Shown here piece after piece: positions 17,270-26,937 of a stretch of 64,000 nt of DNA. This DNA comes from Pseudomonas sp. GD04019 (GTDB taxonomy: Bacteria > Pseudomonadota > Gammaproteobacteria > Pseudomonadales > Pseudomonadaceae): contig NZ_JAOEEA010000013.1 of NCBI RefSeq assembly GCF_029837695.1, forward strand, positions 1 to 64,000, written 5' to 3'. The notes under the pieces were generated by a model, which saw nothing but the letters and a program-made list of their open reading frames with translations, was not told the DNA's origin and did not search any database. A program made the position numbers and the translations under genes. Each line of letters starts with the position of its first letter. Positions within the stretch are counted from its first letter, which is position 1.

Positions 17270-20137
17270 TCAGCTCAGTTTGGAGATCAGATCGCGAGCT
17301 TCCTGCTGCTGACCTTCGCTACCCTCGGCAATCACTTCGTCGAGGATGTCACGGGCGCCTTCGCTGTCGCCCATGTCGATGTAGGCACGCGCCAGGTCGA
17401 GCTTGGTGGCGGTTTCATCGGTACCCGAGAGGAAGTCGAAGTCGTCGTCCACGTCCAGACCTGCTGCAGTAGAAGAAGCTTCTGGCAGGGAGGCCGGCAG
17501 CTCGTCGGCCAGACCGCTGCTCAGCTGATCCAGCTCGGCGGAGACTTCATCCAGCTGGGCAGCGAAGCTGTCGTCGGCCGGAGTGCTGGGAGTCTCTTCG
17601 GCGAGAGACAGATCGAAATCGGCCGGCATGTCCAGATCGACTTCGCCACTTGCAGCGCTGGAGGCGATCGGCTCGTCATCCAGGCTCAGCATGAAGTCGT
17701 CGTCGGCAGCGGTCGCGCTCGGCTTGCCGTCGGTTTCCAGATCCAGGCTGAAATCGGCCAGATCGTCACCCAGGGACAGGCTATCGTTGGTGCTTTCGCC
17801 ACTCAGGTCGAGATCGAAGTCCATGTCGGCGCTGGCGGTGCTCGCCGGCGCAGCCGGAGTGTCGAAGTCCAGACCGGAATCCAGGTCCAGATCGCCCAGG
17901 GTGGTTTCGGCAACCGGAGCGGCGGGCTTGGACGGCTCGTCGAGATTGACGTCCAGATCATCCAGGCTCAGGTCGAAGGAGTCATCCAGATCGGAGGCTG
18001 CGGCTGGCTGCTGAGCCACCGGCTCGTCCAGGGTCAGGTCGTCTAGGCTGAACGCATCCAGATCGTCGGACGCGGCGACCGCGCCACCGGCAGCCAAGGC
18101 GGCCACGGCCATCGCCGGGTACTTGGCCTTCAACTGATCGACGGCACCGGCAGAACCGCCGATTTCGCGCAGCTCCTGCTCCTGGCGGGCGAAGCCATCG
18201 CGGTCACCCAGCTCGGCATAGACTTCCATCAACTTCAGGCGCAGATCGCTACGGTGCGGCTCGTCGTTGATCGCGTTGTGCAACAGCTCGGCGGCCTGGG
18301 TGAACTTGCCGTAGGCGATATAGATATCGGCCTCGCCCAAGGCATCGGCGGTTTGCGGCGCGACACGCTCTTCGGCCTGCTCGCGCACCACGGTTTCGCC
18401 AGAGGCATCACCGAGACCGGCGAAGCTGTCATCCGGCAGATCCATGTCACTGGCGAACGCGTCGTTGTCGTCATCGGCGGCCAGGCTGTTCTGCAGCTCG
18501 GCCTCCTTCATTGCATTGCGGCGCGACAGCACCATCAGACCGACCAGCAGCACCAGCAGCGCACCACCGCCGACGGCGCCGAGCAGCATCGGGTTGGCCA
18601 GCAGCTGGTCGACCATACCTTGCGGCTCGGGCTCCTTGACTACCGGAGCAGCAGGCTTGACGGCCTGGGCGGGCTTGGCCGGCTGAACCGGCTTGGGAGC
18701 GGCAGCAGGTTTGGCCGGCTGAGTGGCAGGCGCCTCAACTACCGGCTTAGCCGGCTCGGTCTTCGGGGTAGTTTCTTCGTAATTGAAGTCGGTAGTCGCT
18801 GGCTTCTCGACCGGAGGCACGGCTGCCGGCTTGGTCTCGGCGGTCGGCACAGGCGGTGCAACCGGCTTCTCTACCGGTTGTTCCGCGGGCTTGGTCGCGG
18901 TGACCGGCGCGGCCGGAACTGCCGGAGCGGCTGGCTGGGCGGGAGTCGCGGCAGCCTTGTTCTGCTGAGCCAGATCGGCCTGCAGCTTGGCCAACTGGCT
19001 GTCTTTCAGCTCGAGCAGGCGCTGGGCCTTGTCAAGCTGGCTCTGCAGGTCGGCCATGCGGCTCTTCAGCTCGGCGCTCTCACGACGGCTGGAGTCCAGG
19101 CTTTCCTTGGTCACGGCCAGTTGATCATTGAGCGCCTTGCTGTCGCCCTTGCCCTTGTCGCTACCGGCAGTGGACTTGCCACTGTCGGCGGCCACCAGCT
19201 TCAGGCTGTCCTTGGCATCGGCCTTGGCCGGAGCGGCACCGGCGCTGTCGCGCTTGGTGGCATCCAGTTGGCGGGCGCTACTGGCGGCGACGCTGCGGCC
19301 TTCGCGCCAGGCAGTGTTCTGCTCGCCAACCTGAGCGATGGCCTCGCTCTGGCTGCGGCTCTTGACCTGGGCGTCGGTCGGTAGGCGCAGCACCTGGCCG
19401 CTCTTCAGGCGGTTGATGTTGCCGTCGACGAAGGCACCCGGATTGAGATCCTGGATGGCCAGCATGGCCTGGTGCACAGAACCGCTCTGGCGGCTGCGCT
19501 GGGCGATCTCCCACAGGGTATCGCTGGAAGTGGTCTGGTATTGGTCGGCGTCGATCTTGGCGGTGGCCGGGGTGGCGGCAGGCTTCGCAACCGGCGCAAC
19601 CGGCGCAGCCGGACGGGACGGAGCGGCGGCGCTCGGCGTTACCGTGCGCGGGGTCGGCGCAACGGTCTGCGGACGCGGAGTCGGAGCGGCGGCTACCGGC
19701 AGACGCGGCGCGGCAGTGACTACCGGACTCGGCGAGTACATCGGTGGATCCAGCAGCAGGGTGTACTCGCGCAGCAGGCGGCCGTTCGGCCACAGCACTT
19801 CGACCAGGAAGTTGACGTAGGGCTCGCGCACCGGCTTGGTCGAGGTGATGCGAATCACGCTCTTGCCGTTGGGCTTGATGATCGGAGTGAACTTGAGATC
19901 GGTCAGGAAGTACTGACGATCAACACCCGCCTTGTTGAACTCTTCAGGCGAGGCGAGCGTCGGGATTACTTCGGTCTGCGCCAGATCGCGCACTTCGAGC
20001 AACTCGATCTCCGCCACCAGCGGTTGGCTCAGCGAGGACTGCAGGTCGATTTCCCCCAGCCCCAGTGCATGTGCCGTACCCGAGGTCAGCGCGGAAGCAG
20101 CCGCAATTGCCAGCACCAGTTTGCGAACCCGAACCAT
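17270..20137 (-). CDS. fimV: FimV/HubP-type polar hub protein
   Basis: A 955-residue inner-membrane protein needed in Pseudomonas for type IV pilus assembly, twitching and cyclic-AMP signalling. I set the start at ATG 20137 (MVRVRKLVLAIAAAS), which gives a signal peptide ending near ALTSGTAHA; a longer open frame upstream lacks support. Order: FimV N-terminal domain, a Pro/Ala linker, a LysM peptidoglycan-binding domain (about 190-245, with SDTLWEIAQRSRQSG), a coiled coil (about 330-400), a second Pro/Ala/Lys-rich linker, a transmembrane helix (LLGAVGGGALLVLLVGLMVL near 525-545), a long acidic Asp/Leu-rich cytoplasmic region, and a C-terminal TPR-like FimV domain (LDLARAYIDMGDSEGARDIL). It lies between asd-type genes and truA, as in P. 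aeruginosa. Confidence 0.95.
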   Translation of the reverse strand: MVRVRKLVLAIAAASALTSGTAHALGLGEIDLQSSLSQPLVAEIELLEVRDLAQTEVIPTLASPEEFNKAGVDRQYFLTDLKFTPIIKPNGKSVIRITSTKPVREPYVNFLVEVLWPNGRLLREYTLLLDPPMYSPSPVVTAAPRLPVAAAPTPRPQTVAPTPRTVTPSAAAPSRPAAPVAPVAKPAATPATAKIDADQYQTTSSDTLWEIAQRSRQSGSVHQAMLAIQDLNPGAFVDGNINRLKSGQVLRLPTDAQVKSRSQSEAIAQVGEQNTAWREGRSVAASSARQLDATKRDSAGAAPAKADAKDSLKLVAADSGKSTAGSDKGKGDSKALNDQLAVTKESLDSSRRESAELKSRMADLQSQLDKAQRLLELKDSQLAKLQADLAQQNKAAATPAQPAAPAVPAAPVTATKPAEQPVEKPVAPPVPTAETKPAAVPPVEKPATTDFNYEETTPKTEPAKPVVEAPATQPAKPAAAPKPVQPAKPAQAVKPAAPVVKEPEPQGMVDQLLANPMLLGAVGGGALLVLLVGLMVLSRRNAMKEAELQNSLAADDDNDAFASDMDLPDDSFAGLGDASGETVVREQAEERVAPQTADALGEADIYIAYGKFTQAAELLHNAINDEPHRSDLRLKLMEVYAELGDRDGFARQEQELREIGGSAGAVDQLKAKYPAMAVAALAAGGAVAASDDLDAFSLDDLTLDEPVAQQPAAASDLDDSFDLSLDDLDVNLDEPSKPAAPVAETTLGDLDLDSGLDFDTPAAPASTASADMDFDLDLSGESTNDSLSLGDDLADFSLDLETDGKPSATAADDDFMLSLDDEPIASSAASGEVDLDMPADFDLSLAEETPSTPADDSFAAQLDEVSAELDQLSSGLADELPASLPEASSTAAGLDVDDDFDFLSGTDETATKLDLARAYIDMGDSEGARDILDEVIAEGSEGQQQEARDLISKLS

Positions 20138-20242
20138 AGCGTAATCCCTTGTTTTATCTTTTTTTCTCGTTGAACGAGAGGATTTGAAGTGCGCTGCCTG
20201 CACCCACCCGAAAGCGGCTCCCCGTCAGCGAACTACCAAAAC

Positions 20243-20271
20243 AGTATTGCCAAGCTAGAATAATTCTTCAA
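20243..20271 (-). promoter_or_regulatory. Candidate sigma-70 promoter of fimV
   Basis: On the minus strand TTGAAG (20266-20271) and AATACT (20243-20248) are spaced by 17 bases, four of six matches each to the consensus, and would give a leader of about 100 bases. A short perfect hairpin TCTCGTT-C-AACGAGA lies in the leader at 20164-20178. Confidence 0.4.
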
Positions 20272-20290
20272 ATTTGGGGCTAAGTATCTT

Positions 20291-21295
20291 TTACAGATAG
20301 TGTTTTATCAACAACTCACCAATTTGCACAGCATTGAGCGCGGAGCCTTTTCGCACATTATCTGACGCAATCCACAAATTAAGCTCAGCTGGATCATCCA
20401 GGCCAGCGCGCAGGCGCCCTACATAGAGTTCATCCTGCCCCACCGCATCGCCGACCACGGTTGGATAATCGCCCTGCTCCACCAGCTCGATCCCGGCCTG
20501 CTGCTCCAGCAGCGCAGCGACTGCGGCCACATCCACCGGCCCTGCGGCCTCCAGGCAAACGGCCAGACTGTCGCCGAAGAACACCGGCGCCACGCAGCAG
20601 GTAACGGCTACTTTCAGCCCATCGATCGCCAGCACCTGTTTCAACTCGTCGGCAATCCGGCGCTCCAGACGCGCATGACCGCCCTCTTCCACTTCGCCGA
20701 GCTGCGCCAGCAGATTGAAGGCCACCTGGCGACCAAATACCTGCGGCTCCAACGGACGCATGTTGAGCAATTCGGTCGTCTGCCGGGCCAGCTCGCTAAC
20801 GCCGGAACGGCCAATAGTGGAAACGGACAACACCGCATTCACCACGATCTTGCGCAGACAGAGCTGGGCACGCAGCGGCGCCAGTACAGCGGCCAGGGCG
20901 GTGGCCGCCGGAGCCGGACTGGCCAGCAGATAGGGAGCTCCCGCCCCGGCCAACACTTCGGCATTGGCTTCCGGCACCACGGGCAGCGCCTGCGACAGGC
21001 CGCCACTCAGGTCGATTACCGAGCAGCCGGCGGCGTGTGCCTTGGCGCCATACTGGCGACTGACATCCTCGCCCGCCGCGAAGAAGGCCAGCTGTACCTG
21101 AGCGAAATCGAAGTCGGCAACCTCGCGCACCCGCAGGTTCTTGCCGCGGAAGGCCATGGCCTGGCCGACGGAATCATTTCCGGCCAGCAGGTGCAGGCCC
21201 GCGACCGGGAACTCGCGCTCCTCCAGCAGCTGCACCAGGGTTTCACCCACGGTGCCGGTGGCGCCGATCACGGCGATAGCGAGAGACTTGGACAT
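20291..21295 (-). CDS. Usg-1-like aspartate-semialdehyde dehydrogenase homologue lacking the catalytic cysteine
   Basis: A 334-residue member of the aspartate-semialdehyde dehydrogenase fold with an N-terminal NAD(P)-binding AVIGATGTVGETL and a C-terminal DNVRKGSALNAVQIGELL. Where true enzymes have the nucleophile in a NPNCST-type motif, this protein reads LLASPAPAATAL, so the catalytic cysteine is missing. E. coli Usg-1 is also altered there (from memory), and the ends of the two proteins look alike. It is therefore probably not an active dehydrogenase; its function is unknown. It lies between fimV and asd, the position of PA3116 in P. aeruginosa. It has its own start 72 bases past the asd terminator. 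Confidence 0.85.
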   Translation of the reverse strand: MSKSLAIAVIGATGTVGETLVQLLEEREFPVAGLHLLAGNDSVGQAMAFRGKNLRVREVADFDFAQVQLAFFAAGEDVSRQYGAKAHAAGCSVIDLSGGLSQALPVVPEANAEVLAGAGAPYLLASPAPAATALAAVLAPLRAQLCLRKIVVNAVLSVSTIGRSGVSELARQTTELLNMRPLEPQVFGRQVAFNLLAQLGEVEEGGHARLERRIADELKQVLAIDGLKVAVTCCVAPVFFGDSLAVCLEAAGPVDVAAVAALLEQQAGIELVEQGDYPTVVGDAVGQDELYVGRLRAGLDDPAELNLWIASDNVRKGSALNAVQIGELLIKHYL

Positions 21296-21366
21296 CGGAA
21301 CACCTTGAGACAGAGACGCGAGTGGGCGGCACTCTACCCTCCGCCCGAAAGGCTGACCACAGAAAC

Positions 21367-21397
21367 AAAAAAAGGCCGTTAATCACCGGCCTTTTTT
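21367..21397 (-). terminator. Intrinsic terminator of asd
   Basis: The stem AAAAAAGGCCG/CGGCCTTTTTT with a seven-base loop follows the asd stop at 21415 by about 18 bases and ends in a T tract on the minus strand. Confidence 0.9.
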
Positions 21398-21414
21398 GCT
21401 GACTGCCTAACGAA

Positions 21415-22527
21415 TCAACGCTCCAGCAGGATCCGCAGCATGCGTCGCAGCGGTTCGGCCGCGCCCCACAGCAGCTGGTCGCCGACGGTGAAGGCGCCGA
21501 GATACTGCGAGCCCATGTTGAGCTTGCGCAGACGACCGACCGGTACGCTCAGTGTGCCGGTAACGGCGGTCGGGCCCAGGTCGCGAATGCTCGCCTCGCG
21601 GGTGTTCGGCACCAGTTTGACCCAGGGGTTGTGCTGGCTGATCAGGCCCTCGATGTCGGCCATCGGCACGTCCTTGTTCAGCTTGATGGTCAGCGCTTGG
21701 CTGTGGCAGCGCATGGCGCCGATGCGCACGCACAGGCCATCCACCGGGATCGGACTCTTGAAGCGCCCGAGGATCTTGTTGGTTTCCGCCTGGCCCTTCC
21801 ACTCTTCGCGGCTCTGGCCGTTGGGCAGTTCCTTGTCGATGTAGGGGATCAGGCTGCCAGCCAGCGGCACGCCGAAGTTGTCCACCGGGAACGACTCGCC
21901 ACGCATGGCCTCGGCGACCTTGCGGTCGATGTCGAGGATGGCGCTGGCCGGATCGGCCAGCTCATCGGCGACGGAAGCATTGATCGCACCCATCTGCTTG
22001 ATCAGCTCGCGCATGTTCTGCGCGCCGGCGCCGGAGGCGGCCTGGTAGGTCATGGCGCTCATCCACTCGACCAGACCGGCTTCGTACAGGCCACCCAAGG
22101 CCATCAGCATCAAGCTGACGGTGCAGTTGCCGCCGATGTAGTTCTTGGTGCCGGCGTCCAGCGACTGGTCGATCACTTTGCGGTTGACCGGGTCCAGCAC
22201 GATCACCGAGTCATCGGCCATGCGCAGGCTGGAGGCCGCGTCGATCCAGTAGCCGTTCCAACCAGCTTCGCGCAGCTTGGGGAAGACTTCGCTGGTGTAG
22301 TCGCCACCCTGGCAGGTCAGGATCACGTCGAGGGTCTTCAGCTCGTCGATGCTGTAGGCATCCTTCAGCGGGGCGACATCCTTGCCAATCGCCGGGCCTT
22401 GGCCGCCGACATTGGAGGTGGTGAAGAACACCGGCTCGATCAGGTCGAAGTCACGCTCTTCCAGCATGCGCTGCATGAGCACGGAACCGACCATACCGCG
22501 CCAACCGATCAGACCTACACGTTTCAT
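21415..22527 (-). CDS. asd: Aspartate-semialdehyde dehydrogenase Asd
   Basis: A 370-residue NADP-dependent enzyme that reduces aspartyl phosphate to aspartate semialdehyde for lysine/diaminopimelate, threonine and methionine synthesis. I start it at ATG 22527 ([21 protein letters not shown]), which gives the usual length; three codons upstream is another ATG. The catalytic cysteine is in [10 protein letters not shown] near residue 134, which sets it apart from the neighbouring paralogue. It is the first-class, long (proteobacterial gamma) type. It lies 48 bases downstream of leuB and ends at an intrinsic terminator. Confidence 0.97.
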   Translation of the reverse strand: MKRVGLIGWRGMVGSVLMQRMLEERDFDLIEPVFFTTSNVGGQGPAIGKDVAPLKDAYSIDELKTLDVILTCQGGDYTSEVFPKLREAGWNGYWIDAASSLRMADDSVIVLDPVNRKVIDQSLDAGTKNYIGGNCTVSLMLMALGGLYEAGLVEWMSAMTYQAASGAGAQNMRELIKQMGAINASVADELADPASAILDIDRKVAEAMRGESFPVDNFGVPLAGSLIPYIDKELPNGQSREEWKGQAETNKILGRFKSPIPVDGLCVRIGAMRCHSQALTIKLNKDVPMADIEGLISQHNPWVKLVPNTREASIRDLGPTAVTGTLSVPVGRLRKLNMGSQYLGAFTVGDQLLWGAAEPLRRMLRILLER

Positions 22528-22583
22528 AACACTCACACCTATATAGGCAGCCCGTCGGTAGATGCCCGACAGGGCTGGAAAAA

Positions 22584-23666
<1,083 letters not shown>

Positions 23667-23680
23667 GCTCAATCCTTAAA

Positions 23681-24328
23681 TCACTTGATCGCGCCGAACA
23701 GCCAGGGGCTGCTCTGCTGGTGTTTGCCTTCGAAGGCCTTGATCGCGTCCTGGTCCTGCAGGGTCAGACCGATGTCGTCCAGGCCGTTGAGCAGGCAATG
23801 CTTGCGGAAGGCGTCGACCTCGAAGGAGTACTGCTTGCCGTCCGGGCGGGTCACGGTCTGTGCCGCCAGGTCCACGGTCAGCTGATAGCCCTCGGTGGCC
23901 TCGGCCTGCTGGAACAGCTCGTCGACTTCGGCGTCGGTGAGGATGATCGGCAGCAGGCCGTTCTTGAAGCTGTTGTTGAAGAAGATGTCGGCGTAGCTCG
24001 GCGCGATGATGGTACGGAAGCCGTACTCTTCCAGCGCCCAGGGCGCGTGCTCGCGGGAGGAGCCGCAGCCGAAATTCTCGCGGGCCAGCAGCACGCTGGC
24101 GCCCTGGTAGCGCGGGAAGTTCAGCACGAAGTCCTGATTCACCGGACGCTTGGAGTTGTCCTGGTTGGGCTGACCCACATCGAGGTAGCGCCACTCGTCG
24201 AACAGGTTGGGGCCGAAACCGCTGCGCTTGATCGACTTGAGGAACTGCTTGGGAATGATCTGATCGGTGTCGACATTGGCGCGATCGAGCGGGCAGACCA
24301 GGCCGGTGTGTTGGGTAAAGGCTTTCAT
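23681..24328 (-). CDS. leuD: 3-isopropylmalate dehydratase small subunit LeuD
   Basis: A 215-residue small subunit of isopropylmalate isomerase, which moves the hydroxyl of isopropylmalate in leucine synthesis. It starts [22 protein letters not shown] and contains the conserved [15 protein letters not shown] near residues 81-95 and [13 protein letters not shown]. It lies 11 bases downstream of leuC and 14 bases upstream of leuB. The intervening small gene that I remember in P. aeruginosa is absent here. Confidence 0.96.
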   Translation of the reverse strand: MKAFTQHTGLVCPLDRANVDTDQIIPKQFLKSIKRSGFGPNLFDEWRYLDVGQPNQDNSKRPVNQDFVLNFPRYQGASVLLARENFGCGSSREHAPWALEEYGFRTIIAPSYADIFFNNSFKNGLLPIILTDAEVDELFQQAEATEGYQLTVDLAAQTVTRPDGKQYSFEVDAFRKHCLLNGLDDIGLTLQDQDAIKAFEGKHQQSSPWLFGAIK

Positions 24329-24339
24329 CTATCTACTCC

Positions 24340-25767
24340 TCAGGCCTGCATCAGTTCACGCACGTCGACGAAACGACCGGTCACCGCCGCCGCCGCGGCC
24401 ATGGCCGGGCTGACCAGGTGGGTACGTCCACCGGCGCCCTGGCGGCCTTCGAAGTTGCGGTTGGACGTCGATGCGCAATGCTCGCCGTTGCCCAGCTTGT
24501 CCGGGTTCATCGCCAGGCACATGGAGCAGCCCGGCTCACGCCATTCGAAACCGGCCTCGATGAAGATCTTGTCCAGGCCTTCCTGTTCGGCCTGCGCCTT
24601 GACCAGGCCCGAGCCCGGCACCACCAGCGCCTGCTTGACGGTGGCGGCGACCTTGCGGCCCTTGGCCACTTCGGCGGCGGCACGCAGATCTTCGATACGC
24701 GAGTTGGTGCAGGAACCGATAAACACGCGGTCCAGCTGGATATCGGTGATCGCCTGGTTGGCGGTCAGGCCCATGTACTTGAGGGCGCGCACGATCGAGT
24801 CGCGCTTGACCGGGTCGGCCTCGACGGCCGGGTCCGGCACGTTCTGGTCGACGGCCAGGACCATCTCCGGCGAAGTGCCCCAGCTGACCTGCGGCTTGAT
24901 GTCCTCGGCACGCAGCTCGACGATGGTGTCGAAGTGCGCATCGGCGTCCGACACCAGGTCGGCCCACTGCGCCACGGCGGCATCCCAGTCGCTGCCCTTG
25001 GGCGCGAACGGACGGTTGCGCACGTAGTCGATGGTCTTCTCGTCCACCGCCACCATGCCCACGCGGGCGCCGGCCTCGATGGACATGTTGCAGATGGTCA
25101 TGCGGCCTTCCAGCGACAGGTCGCGAATGGCGCTGCCGGCGAACTCCAGGGCATGGCCGTTGCCGCCGGCGGTGCCGATCTTGCCGATCACGGCGAGGAC
25201 GATGTCCTTGGCGGTGACGCCCAGCGGCAACTTGCCCTCGACGCGTACCTGCATGTTCTTCATCTTCTTGGCCACCAGGCACTGGGTGGCGAGCACATGC
25301 TCGACCTCGGAGGTGCCGATGCCGTGGGCCAGGGCGCCGAAGGCGCCGTGGGTGGAGGTGTGCGAGTCGCCGCAGACCACGGTCATGCCCGGCAGGGTGG
25401 CGCCCTGCTCCGGGCCGACCACGTGGACGATGCCCTGGCGCACGTCGTTCATCTTGAATTCGAGGATGCCGAAGTCGTCGCAGTTCTCGTCCAGGGTCTG
25501 TACCTGAATGCGCGACACTTCGTCGGCGATCGACTCGAGACCGCCCTGACGCTCGGCGCGGGTGGTCGGTACGTTGTGGTCCGGGGTGGCGATGTTGGCG
25601 TCGATGCGCCACGGCTGGCGCCCGGCCAGGCGCAGGCCTTCGAAAGCCTGGGGGGACGTCACTTCGTGGAGGATGTGGCGGTCGATGTAGATCAGCGACG
25701 AACCATCGTCGCGGCGCTTCACCTCGTGCATTTCCCAGAGCTTGTCGTAGAGCGTCTTGCCGGCCAT
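24340..25767 (-). CDS. leuC: 3-isopropylmalate dehydratase large subunit LeuC
   Basis: A 475-residue aconitase-family large subunit that carries the [4Fe-4S] cluster of isopropylmalate isomerase. Visible are [19 protein letters not shown] near 132, the first cluster cysteine in [13 protein letters not shown] near 350, and the pair CSMC near 410. It starts [16 protein letters not shown] at 25767. It is the first gene of leuC-leuD-leuB and is divergent from a LysR-type gene. Confidence 0.97.
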   Translation of the reverse strand: MAGKTLYDKLWEMHEVKRRDDGSSLIYIDRHILHEVTSPQAFEGLRLAGRQPWRIDANIATPDHNVPTTRAERQGGLESIADEVSRIQVQTLDENCDDFGILEFKMNDVRQGIVHVVGPEQGATLPGMTVVCGDSHTSTHGAFGALAHGIGTSEVEHVLATQCLVAKKMKNMQVRVEGKLPLGVTAKDIVLAVIGKIGTAGGNGHALEFAGSAIRDLSLEGRMTICNMSIEAGARVGMVAVDEKTIDYVRNRPFAPKGSDWDAAVAQWADLVSDADAHFDTIVELRAEDIKPQVSWGTSPEMVLAVDQNVPDPAVEADPVKRDSIVRALKYMGLTANQAITDIQLDRVFIGSCTNSRIEDLRAAAEVAKGRKVAATVKQALVVPGSGLVKAQAEQEGLDKIFIEAGFEWREPGCSMCLAMNPDKLGNGEHCASTSNRNFEGRQGAGGRTHLVSPAMAAAAAVTGRFVDVRELMQA

Positions 25768-25831
25768 CTGCTATGTCCTCGATCAGGTCATGTGCGGTGC
25801 GAGGGCTTATAACCCTTCTGCTGATGTGGCG

Positions 25832-25881
25832 ATCCTAGGGATTCGGCTCGAATAACTCCAATTCATATTTTTTATTCGAAT
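25832..25881. promoter_or_regulatory. leuC promoter candidate and two dyads in the leuC-LysR gap
   Basis: On the minus strand TTGGAG (25856-25861) and TAGGAT (25832-25837) with an 18-base spacer could be the leuC promoter. The spacer contains the dyad ATTCG-GCT-CGAAT (25841-25853), and a second palindrome ATTCGAAT lies at 25874-25881. Both carry the same half-site, so they are good candidates for binding by the divergent LysR-type regulator. Confidence 0.4.
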
Positions 25882-25942
25882 CATTCCTGAGTGGAATGTG
25901 ATGGGTTATAAACCGGCGAAATCCTTCTCTGCCGGAGCATTC

Positions 25943-26821
25943 ATGGACCTGGCCAACCTCAACGCCTTTATCGCCATCGCCGAGACCGGCAGCTTTTCCG
26001 AGGCTGCCGAACGCCTGCACCTGACCCAACCGGCCGTAAGCAAGCGCATCGCCGGCCTGGAACAGCAGCTCGACGTGCGCCTGTTCGACCGCCTGGGCCG
26101 CGAGGTGAACCTGACCGAAGCCGGCCGTGCCCTGTTGCCACGCGCCTACCAGATCCTCGGCGTGCTGGACGACACGCGCCGCGCGCTGACCAACCTCAAC
26201 GGCGAAGTCACCGGCCGTCTGACCCTGGCCACCAGCCACCACATCGGCCTGCATCGCCTGCCGCCGCTGCTGCGCGCCTTTACCCGCAGCTATCCGCAGG
26301 TGGCGCTGGATATCCAGTTCCTCGACTCGGAGGTGGCCTACGAGGAGATTATCCACGGCCGCGCCGAACTGGCGGTGATCACCCTGGCGCCGGAGAGCCG
26401 CGAGCCGGTGCACGCGGTGCCGGTGTGGGACGACCCGCTGGATTTCGTCGCCGCCCCCGAACACCCGCTGGCGCGCAACGGCGCGGTGACCCTGGCCGAC
26501 GTGGCGCTGCACCCGGCCGTGTTCCCCGGCGGCAACACCTTCACCCACCACATCGTCAACAACCTGTTCGCCGCCCAGGGTCTGACGCCGAACATCGGCA
26601 TGAGCACCAACTACCTGGAGACGATCAAGATGATGGTCTCCATCGGCCTGGCCTGGAGCGTGCTGCCGCGCACCATGCTCGACGACCAGGTGGTGCGCCT
26701 GCCGCTGCCGGGCATCCAGCTGCAGCGCCGCCTCGGCTACATCCTGCACAAGGAACGAACCCTGTCCAACGCGGCCAAAGCCTTCATGGTGCTGCTCGAC
26801 GAACAGCGTCGCTTGCCTTGA
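25943..26821 (+). CDS. LysR-family transcriptional regulator divergent from leuC
   Basis: A 292-residue LysR regulator. The ATG at 25943 (MDLANLNAFIAIAETGSF) has GGAG five bases upstream and matches the family N-terminus; the longer open frame is not needed. The winged helix-turn-helix (about 17-60) reads SEAAERLHLTQPAVSKRIAGLE, and the rest is a two-lobed effector domain. It faces leuC across a 175-base gap with two dyads sharing ATTCG/CGAAT. The divergent arrangement suggests control of leuC and autoregulation; PA3122 occupies the same place in P. aeruginosa. The effector is not known. Confidence 0.92.
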   Translation: MDLANLNAFIAIAETGSFSEAAERLHLTQPAVSKRIAGLEQQLDVRLFDRLGREVNLTEAGRALLPRAYQILGVLDDTRRALTNLNGEVTGRLTLATSHHIGLHRLPPLLRAFTRSYPQVALDIQFLDSEVAYEEIIHGRAELAVITLAPESREPVHAVPVWDDPLDFVAAPEHPLARNGAVTLADVALHPAVFPGGNTFTHHIVNNLFAAQGLTPNIGMSTNYLETIKMMVSIGLAWSVLPRTMLDDQVVRLPLPGIQLQRRLGYILHKERTLSNAAKAFMVLLDEQRRLP

Positions 26822-26937
26822 GGCCGGATCAACGGCTAACGTGACGGCATAACGATAAGAAAACACGCTTGCATGCCTCTACAACGCCCCTTTCCACCAG
26901 GCGGCCATGTCGTGCCGAGCGCCGGACGAGAAACGCA

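Noticed and set aside
25768-25942. Leucine attenuator or riboswitch upstream of leuC
   Set aside because: No leucine-codon run or T-box-like pattern in this 175-base gap; a LysR-type site is a simpler explanation.
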